Source: a virus
Length of the DNA: 24,959 nt
Virus record (IMG/VR): IMGVR_UViG_3300008217_002745
Coordinates: 1-24,959 of that record
Direction: 5' to 3' (one strand)
In this document: positions 19,877-24,959 of the stretch, piece after piece
Numbering within the stretch: position 1 is the first letter of the stretch
Layout: every line of letters starts with the position of its first letter
Translations under genes and position numbers: made by a program
Notes under the pieces: model-generated
What the model was told of the DNA's origin: nothing
Databases searched by the model: none
What the model saw: the letters and a program-made list of their open reading frames with translations, nothing else

Positions 19877-20670
19877 AATCTCATACCGTCAAATACAGTA
19901 GTTTTAAGTTTAGCATTTTCCTTGTCTAAAGTTTCAAACAAGGTTAAATCTAGATCCAACTTCTTACAAAGTTGTACTATAGCCTTAACATCTTTGGGTA
20001 AGCACGTTCCTCCGTACCCTCGAAAGTTATCATTTACATCCAGATAGATGTCAGCTATGCCTCCTCGCTTAATGTATGCATTTTTTACAGATTTGTAATC
20101 AGCATGGAGAGCTTCACAAATTTGATACATGCCATTAGCAAAAATAATTCTAAGAGCATTAAAAACATTAGAGTAATATTTAATTAGTTCGGCCTCCGTG
20201 TACCCTAAAATTTCAACTTCCTTCGGGTATGTTCCATGACACTCAATCACTGCATCAATAGACGCTTGATCGTCTCCTCCCACTACCAAGAGATCGTGAT
20301 TTTCCACAAAATCAGTAATAGCACACCTCTCTCGTAAAAATTCAGGGACAAAGCAAAGTTTTATATTGGGATACTTAGATTTAAACTTTAATGTAGTCCC
20401 TGGCTCTACCGTAGATTTGATAGCCACGACGCCCTCAAATTCTAAAGTGTTTAATTCCCAAATACACTCTTCAACAATAGTAGTATCACATGATCCATCA
20501 CTATAGTTAGGAGGAGTAGGAACACAAATATAGATGATATCACTATCTGTAAGATCCGATAAAGCCGACTTTAATTTGATATCGTGAGCCTTAACTATAT
20601 GCCCTAACTTCTCAAAACCAAACTTACACGCGCTCCCTACGACTCCTAATCCAACAATACCTATCTTCAT
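19873..20670 (-). CDS. NDP-sugar 6-dehydrogenase lacking the C-terminal domain, 265 aa
   Basis: Related to UDP-glucose/GDP-mannose dehydrogenases, which oxidise C6 twice to give a uronic acid. NAD site GIVGLGVVGSA (4-14), STVEPGTT (86-93), PEFLRE (109-114), AELIKYYSNVFNALRIIF with the conserved Lys, and FRGYGGTCLPKDVKA with catalytic Cys223. Family members are about 390-450 aa; this one ends after the central helix region, so the C-terminal UDP-binding domain is missing. The catalytic core looks complete. Natural short phage forms may exist; alternatively activity could be altered. ATGA overlaps on both sides. Confidence 0.88.
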   Translation of the reverse strand: MKIGIVGLGVVGSACKFGFEKLGHIVKAHDIKLKSALSDLTDSDIIYICVPTPPNYSDGSCDTTIVEECIWELNTLEFEGVVAIKSTVEPGTTLKFKSKYPNIKLCFVPEFLRERCAITDFVENHDLLVVGGDDQASIDAVIECHGTYPKEVEILGYTEAELIKYYSNVFNALRIIFANGMYQICEALHADYKSVKNAYIKRGGIADIYLDVNDNFRGYGGTCLPKDVKAIVQLCKKLDLDLTLFETLDKENAKLKTTVFDGMRL

Positions 20671-21218
20671 TTTGCAGCCTCCACATTTAAACTCATTAAT
20701 CTTCCTGTAGCTTTGTCCATATGAGGAAGATAAGCCTGACTGTAATCATCTATATACGAATGCTCAGTTTCCTGCCAACAATAGCTGTTGACTTTTTTAA
20801 ATCCCACTTCGTGCAAATCTTTTTTGAGGGCGGGGTAATCCCACGTATGGTAATGAAAATCAAAATCATATTTTTGACCTCCATATAACAAAGTATGCAA
20901 TACTTCTAAATCCCCTGTTTTATTATAATGGGCACAAACCGCTCTAAAATCAGGAACAGCTAGCCTCAATACCCCCCCATCTGCCAAACAGTTGTACCAA
21001 CTTTGAAGCACCTCTTTATAGGTGGTAGGTTGAAACGTAAAAGCCGTCTTAGGAAAATGCTCCAAGACATGACAAGCATAAATTAGTTCTACATCTGCAT
21101 AATACTCGTCGATACGAGTAATGTCCAGAACCTTGTCAGGGCATACTTCTTTACGAGCATCTATATTAACAAACCCATGTATTTTTCTATCCCCACACCC
21201 CAAATTTAACTTAAGCAT
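20667..21218 (-). CDS. SAM-dependent methyltransferase, class I, 183 aa
   Basis: LKLNLGCGDRKIHGFVNID (2-20) is motif I of class I methyltransferases, with an acidic residue for the SAM ribose. YACHVLEHFP (48-57) and CLADGGVLRLAVPDF (77-91) complete the core, as in Methyltransf_11. A C-terminal region with Tyr and His is probably the acceptor side. It may methylate a sugar, given its place between the dehydrogenase and GDP-mannose dehydratase, but a nucleotide or lipid target is possible. Confidence 0.88.
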   Translation of the reverse strand: MLKLNLGCGDRKIHGFVNIDARKEVCPDKVLDITRIDEYYADVELIYACHVLEHFPKTAFTFQPTTYKEVLQSWYNCLADGGVLRLAVPDFRAVCAHYNKTGDLEVLHTLLYGGQKYDFDFHYHTWDYPALKKDLHEVGFKKVNSYCWQETEHSYIDDYSQAYLPHMDKATGRLMSLNVEAAK

Positions 21219-22188
21219 TAATATTCTCCAACCAGTAATCTATCATATCATCAAGCATAGAAGTAAAAGAGTATATCAACCTTACCTTAGTAGTTTCATT
21301 TAACTTACTGGGATCTCCTCGCAGATTATTTAATTCTAGAGGGCGAAAAAACCTCCTATCTTGTACTACGTAATCCTTGTAGTTGAGATCTAACTTCCCA
21401 AAAACATAATCGCATAACTCTCTTATGCTGTGGGACACCCCCGTAGCGCAAACATAATCATCAGGGTTATCTAACTGCAAGATCTCCCACATCATACGCA
21501 CGTAATCTTTCGCGTGGCCCCAATCTCTTTTACTGTCTAGGTTCCCTAATACTAGTTGTTCGGATAATCCCTTTTTAATTTTAACCGCTTCCTTTACTAC
21601 TTTATTAGTAACAAAAGTTGAACCTCGTCTAGGAGATTCATGGTTGAAAAGGATACCATTAGATGCGAAAATACCATACGATTGACGGTAGCATCTCACC
21701 AGATTATATGCACACAACTTTGCACAACCATACGGACTTACCGGATGCATAGGAGTTGTCTCCCTTTGATACCCGTCCTCATCCACAGAATTTCCAAACA
21801 TTTCAGAACTACTGGCTTGATATAGCTTAATAGAGGGGTCCAGAAGACGAATCAGTTCTAGTAAATTGAGGGTTCCAGAAGCTATAGTGTCCAAAGTATA
21901 CAAGGGTTGATCAAAACTAACCTTAACATGGCTCTGCGCGGCTAAATTATAAATTTCATCTGGCTCTACTTTTTTAATAACATTAAGTAAAGACGCCATG
22001 TCACACATATCAGCATGATATAAATTATTCTTTATCCTCGGGTAAAGATGATCTATCCTAGCCGTTTGATTCTCCGCTATTGAGTTTCTCTTTAAGACCC
22101 CATGAACCTCATAATCTTTACCCAACAGAAACTCTGCTAAATAAGATCCATCCTGGCCGTTAATGCCTGTAACCAATGCAGTTTTCAT
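21211..22188 (-). CDS. gmd: GDP-mannose 4,6-dehydratase, 325 aa
   Basis: Converts GDP-D-mannose to GDP-4-keto-6-deoxy-D-mannose, the branch point to GDP-fucose, perosamine, rhamnose and colitose. TGINGQDGSYLAEFL (8-22) is the typical NADP loop, then VLKRNS, YNLAAQSHVKVSF, QASSSEMFG and SPYGCAKL with the Tyr/Lys pair, NHESPRRG and KRDWGHAKDYV. Every diagnostic stretch is close to the bacterial enzyme, and length is only slightly short (about 325 against 345-375). It overlaps the methyltransferase by 8 bases and the next enzyme of the pathway by 4. Confidence 0.97.
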   Translation of the reverse strand: MKTALVTGINGQDGSYLAEFLLGKDYEVHGVLKRNSIAENQTARIDHLYPRIKNNLYHADMCDMASLLNVIKKVEPDEIYNLAAQSHVKVSFDQPLYTLDTIASGTLNLLELIRLLDPSIKLYQASSSEMFGNSVDEDGYQRETTPMHPVSPYGCAKLCAYNLVRCYRQSYGIFASNGILFNHESPRRGSTFVTNKVVKEAVKIKKGLSEQLVLGNLDSKRDWGHAKDYVRMMWEILQLDNPDDYVCATGVSHSIRELCDYVFGKLDLNYKDYVVQDRRFFRPLELNNLRGDPSKLNETTKVRLIYSFTSMLDDMIDYWLENINA

Positions 22189-23117
22189 CGTCTCACAGCG
22201 GGATAATTATCTACAAACCACTTAATCGTTTTTTCTAACGCCTCATCTATGGAAGTAAATTTAAAAGAGGGGAGAACAGAATTGAAAAGAATTTTGTTAG
22301 TAGGACGACTAAGCTGACCATCGGGCTTATCAGTGAGCCACTCTATGTTATTATAATCAAAAATAGCGGCAATCTTTTCCACCATATCTTTAATTCTTAT
22401 CTCGTGAGGACTTGAGACAATAATCCTCGGGGGGAGAACCTCTTTCCCCAATAGCTCTATACAGGCTCTACCTACGTCCTCCGCATACAAAAATTCTCGC
22501 TTTGCTTTCCCCGTACCCCAAACTTCAAAAGGAACATTGAGACGTTTAGCGTTGTGGCAGCGGTGAATGAGAGAAGGCACTACATGACCATCCTCTAAAT
22601 CAAAATTATCACACTCTCCAAAAATATTACCAGGAATAACTGAACAATAATTTGCGCCATCTTTTTCCCGGTAAGCTTGAATTTGTACATCTACCATACG
22701 TTTTGCATAAGCATACGCGCCATGGGCTGGGAAGGGGGGACCGTCATGCAATAGGCCCTCATATAGCAGTTTAGCCTTCGCTGGGAAAGCGCACACCGAG
22801 GAAAAAGCTAAAAGCTTACTAACTTTCACTCTATTAGCATGATAGATAACATGAGCATTCATTAAAATATTAGAATAATACTGCAACGGTGCCGAGTTAA
22901 GATTCCTCCCTATACCTCCTACTCTAGCTGCGGTGTGGATAACATAGTCTGGTTTCACATCATCAAATAATGCCGCCACCTCTTTCTCTATGGTTAAATC
23001 ACATTCCTGGTGGGTAGTTCCTACGAATTCATATTGAGGGTATTCCTTAGCCAATGTCTGGATAGCTGAGCCTACAAGCCCTCCAGACCCTGTCACTAAT
23101 ACTTTTTTCTTAGACAT
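22185..23117 (-). CDS. fcl: GDP-L-fucose synthase-like epimerase/reductase, 310 aa
   Basis: Acts on the keto-deoxy sugar made by the dehydratase: 3,5-epimerisation and NADPH reduction to GDP-L-fucose in the standard enzyme. GSGGLVGSAI (10-19), SSVCAFP (106-112) with Cys109, Tyr135/Lys139 in YAYAK, and NIFGECDNFDLEDGHVVP with His178, match the E. coli active site residue for residue (Cys109, His179). KPDGQLSRP near the end is typical. The related ColC enzyme makes GDP-colitose from a 3-deoxy ketone, and sequence by eye cannot separate the two. It overlaps neighbours by 4 and 8 bases. Confidence 0.92.
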   Translation of the reverse strand: MSKKKVLVTGSGGLVGSAIQTLAKEYPQYEFVGTTHQECDLTIEKEVAALFDDVKPDYVIHTAARVGGIGRNLNSAPLQYYSNILMNAHVIYHANRVKVSKLLAFSSVCAFPAKAKLLYEGLLHDGPPFPAHGAYAYAKRMVDVQIQAYREKDGANYCSVIPGNIFGECDNFDLEDGHVVPSLIHRCHNAKRLNVPFEVWGTGKAKREFLYAEDVGRACIELLGKEVLPPRIIVSSPHEIRIKDMVEKIAAIFDYNNIEWLTDKPDGQLSRPTNKILFNSVLPSFKFTSIDEALEKTIKWFVDNYPAVRR

Positions 23118-24672
23118 GCGTTAATAACTTTCTCTTTAGTTTAATCTTAGATTGAGCCTCTAGATTTTGGCGGGAGTCAGCCCCAAAAGTCTCTTCTATC
23201 ATCTTCAAGTAATCAGGGTCTGCGTGAAGAATCTCCCATGCCTTATCTCTAAACTCTAATACCTCGGCAGCACTTAAATGATTAGTGGGAAGAGGCTTAC
23301 ATTCGTAAGAGAAGAAGGACCACTCCTGAGGGGTTGAAGGAAGCTCCCAATTATTTTCCTTAGCTTTCCTGTGGAGGGGGCTCCCAGGCAGAGCGGCGGC
23401 ACAATACATGTTCGTGAATTCACATTTAAGTTCTAAAGCTAAGTCCAAGGTCTGTTGCATCTCAGGATAGTCTTCATTCGGGAACCCAAAAATAATATTC
23501 CCCACTACCTTTATCCCAGAGTTTTTAATCTTCTTTACTACATCTCTGATGTCAACATCTTTAAACTTACCCTTCGTTATTTCCTGCCTAATAGTGGGAC
23601 TAGCCGCTTCAATACCCAGAGCTAACCAGTTAACACCTGCTTTTTTAAACTTACTCAAATATTGTTCTCTACAAGTATCAATTCTAGAGTAAGCCCACAT
23701 ATTAAACTTATGATCTCTTTCTATAAGAAGATCAAGCAGAGGCTCATAATATTTCTTGTTAAGGAAAAACATCTCGTCGCTTATACGAATATTCTTCACA
23801 CCGTAGTCTGCTAACTTATCAAATTCTTTGATGATAAACTCAGGGGACCAGAAACGCATAACGTTAAAATCAGAAGAAACCACATCTGCGCTGTTGGAAG
23901 TACGATTTAAGATGTTAATCATACAAAATTCACATTGAAAAGTGCAACCCAAAGAAGTATAAATAGCCGCAAATGGAGATCGTTCATCAGTCTTATAATT
24001 TGTATGCCAAAAATGGGCGCGGTACAAATCAAAAGGGTTCTCTTTATATGGAAGGAGATCCCATGCATAGCCGGGTAAATCTATATCCATCCTATCATGG
24101 GGGACCAACTTCTCAGCCTCATTTAAGATTAATGAAGTTCCAATCTTCCACCCTATACCTTTAATAGTTTCCAACTCCTTTTCTGTGAGTTTAGAGGACA
24201 ACAAGTTATGTAAAGCATACACGCCCTCATTAACCAAAACTATATCAACAAATTTCTTCTCTAGAACCTCCAAGGGGAGAGCACTAGTGTGGGAACCTAC
24301 GAATACGATTTTAGGTGCATACCCCGTGGAACCTACGCCAAACATTGTCCCTTGCGTGGTTAGCAACTTATTTTTAATGAATTCGGCTTCTTGATAAGCC
24401 CCCACCATGTTAGCGGTACCAGAATTAGGATTTTGCCCATATACAACAAAACAAATTATCCTAGGCCTTTGCTCCCACACCTCATCACATACTTCCTGGG
24501 GGGAAAGACGCAATGCGTTAGCATCAAGAATGCCCACATCAAACCCCTTGGACCGACAACTTTGAGCTAAAAGTAGAGACCAAGTAGGAGTCTCAATAGC
24601 TGCGTAATCCTTAGCTAAACCTTGGTATACGTGGGAAGCTGAATTAGGTTCAATAAAAATAATGTCCTTCAT
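23110..24672 (-). CDS. B12-binding-type radical SAM enzyme, 520 aa
   Basis: The N-terminal 200 residues have the layout of a cobalamin-binding Rossmann domain (IIFIEPNSASHV, GFDVGILDANAL, KIVFVGSHTSALP, VDIVLVNEG). The radical SAM core follows with TSLGCTFQCEFC (Cys243, Cys247, Cys250), the CxxxCxxC cluster that binds the [4Fe-4S] centre and SAM, then IRISDEMFFLN and LALGIEAASPTIRQ. Enzymes of this class methylate or rearrange unreactive carbons and occur in glycan and natural-product clusters. No DxHxxG cobalamin motif is seen, as in many such proteins. AGAGGGG precedes ATG 24672 by about 8 bases. Confidence 0.9.
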   Translation of the reverse strand: MKDIIFIEPNSASHVYQGLAKDYAAIETPTWSLLLAQSCRSKGFDVGILDANALRLSPQEVCDEVWEQRPRIICFVVYGQNPNSGTANMVGAYQEAEFIKNKLLTTQGTMFGVGSTGYAPKIVFVGSHTSALPLEVLEKKFVDIVLVNEGVYALHNLLSSKLTEKELETIKGIGWKIGTSLILNEAEKLVPHDRMDIDLPGYAWDLLPYKENPFDLYRAHFWHTNYKTDERSPFAAIYTSLGCTFQCEFCMINILNRTSNSADVVSSDFNVMRFWSPEFIIKEFDKLADYGVKNIRISDEMFFLNKKYYEPLLDLLIERDHKFNMWAYSRIDTCREQYLSKFKKAGVNWLALGIEAASPTIRQEITKGKFKDVDIRDVVKKIKNSGIKVVGNIIFGFPNEDYPEMQQTLDLALELKCEFTNMYCAAALPGSPLHRKAKENNWELPSTPQEWSFFSYECKPLPTNHLSAAEVLEFRDKAWEILHADPDYLKMIEETFGADSRQNLEAQSKIKLKRKLLTHV

Positions 24673-24717
24673 GGTTATGCCCCTCTTATAATAGTGACTA
24701 CTAGAGAGGTAGTGGAA

Positions 24718-24959
24718 TCACAAATCCTCGTACGTTAGGGGTAGCTCATCCCCAAAGCGACGACTCCACACAGCATCACACTCATGCCACGGCGTAAAAG
24801 TGACGGGATGGCGAACGGACGCATAGATATCCTCGTAGAGTTGCCTGAACAAGGGCTCATCATGACCCAGTTGAGCATTATGAATAGGAGCATGGTCCCC
24901 CGTTGTACCTTCATAATGAGTGCAATTAAGCCCCTCGGTTGGGGACATATGAACAACGC
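24718..24959 (-). CDS. C-terminal part of a third GT-A-like paralog (partial)
   Basis: The frame is open to the window edge, so the gene starts outside. The visible 79 residues include TTGDHAPIHNAQLGHDEPLF and a final VWSRRFGDE, close to the C-terminus of the protein at 18105-18899 (SGDHAPIHDAQTLHDEPLF, WTRRFG). The methionine at 24948 is internal by this comparison. It ends 45 bases before the radical SAM start and is the first gene of this operon visible in the window. Confidence 0.85.
   Translation of the reverse strand, partial: VVHMSPTEGLNCTHYEGTTGDHAPIHNAQLGHDEPLFRQLYEDIYASVRHPVTFTPWHECDAVWSRRFGDELPLTYEDL

Noticed and set aside
24735-24956. Alternative minus-strand ORF of 73 aa at the right edge
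   Set aside because: The other frame matches the C-terminus of the paralog at 18105-18899, so this frame is a shadow.

Overview
The window looks like part of a large, AT-rich tailed phage (or phage-like) genome whose host is probably Gram-negative. The basis is dense packing of short genes, nearly all on the minus strand and mostly overlapping by 4 to 14 bases, together with a phage-style mix: a PAAR-like tail-spike tip, a DUF932 protein, DUF4406 and DUF1599-like proteins, an HNH endonuclease, a sigma-like factor, a single-domain Clp-type ATPase, a RecA-family recombinase, a dUTPase and three tRNAs. No terminase, portal, capsid or polymerase gene lies here, so the phage call is strong by context but indirect. 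The likely host is inferred from lipoprotein, Sec-signal and LPS-type sugar genes.

Region 1-529 is mainly noncoding and repeat-rich. It holds a 27-bp tandem repeat, five exact copies of a 14-mer (ATTTGACTTTTCTT), a long hairpin, a run of eight G, and six tandem 10-bp units. It looks like a control or origin-like region. One very small ORF, probably a membrane protein, may lie inside it.

Region 530-6565 carries small, mostly unknown genes read leftward. Recognisable ones are the PAAR-like protein, a Sec-exported basic protein, a DUF4406 protein, a sigma-like protein, an HNH endonuclease, a DUF1599-like protein and a lipoprotein with MORN-variant repeats. Two genes shorter than 60 codons (3068-3232 and 6924-7100) are added here.

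Region 6627-7178 is a tRNA unit. A TATAAT promoter element and a 58-residue ORF precede tRNA-Leu(UAA), tRNA-Ile(UAU) and tRNA-Lys(UUU). A strong terminator separates it from the next unit upstream.

Region 7207-10671 holds the Clp-like ATPase, several unknown proteins and the DUF932 protein.

Region 10740-24959 is one long, translationally coupled operon that enters from beyond the right edge. It combines nucleotide-sugar synthesis (GDP-mannose 4,6-dehydratase, GDP-fucose-synthase-like enzyme, a DegT-fold enzyme with histidine in place of the PLP lysine, two further SDR epimerases, a short NDP-sugar dehydrogenase, a heptose-kinase-like PfkB protein) with at least five glycosyltransferase-like proteins, a methyltransferase and a B12-type radical SAM enzyme. 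RecA and dUTPase sit inside the same operon. The most interesting reading is a phage pathway for a GDP-3,6-dideoxyhexose of the colitose type, used to decorate virions or remodel the host surface.
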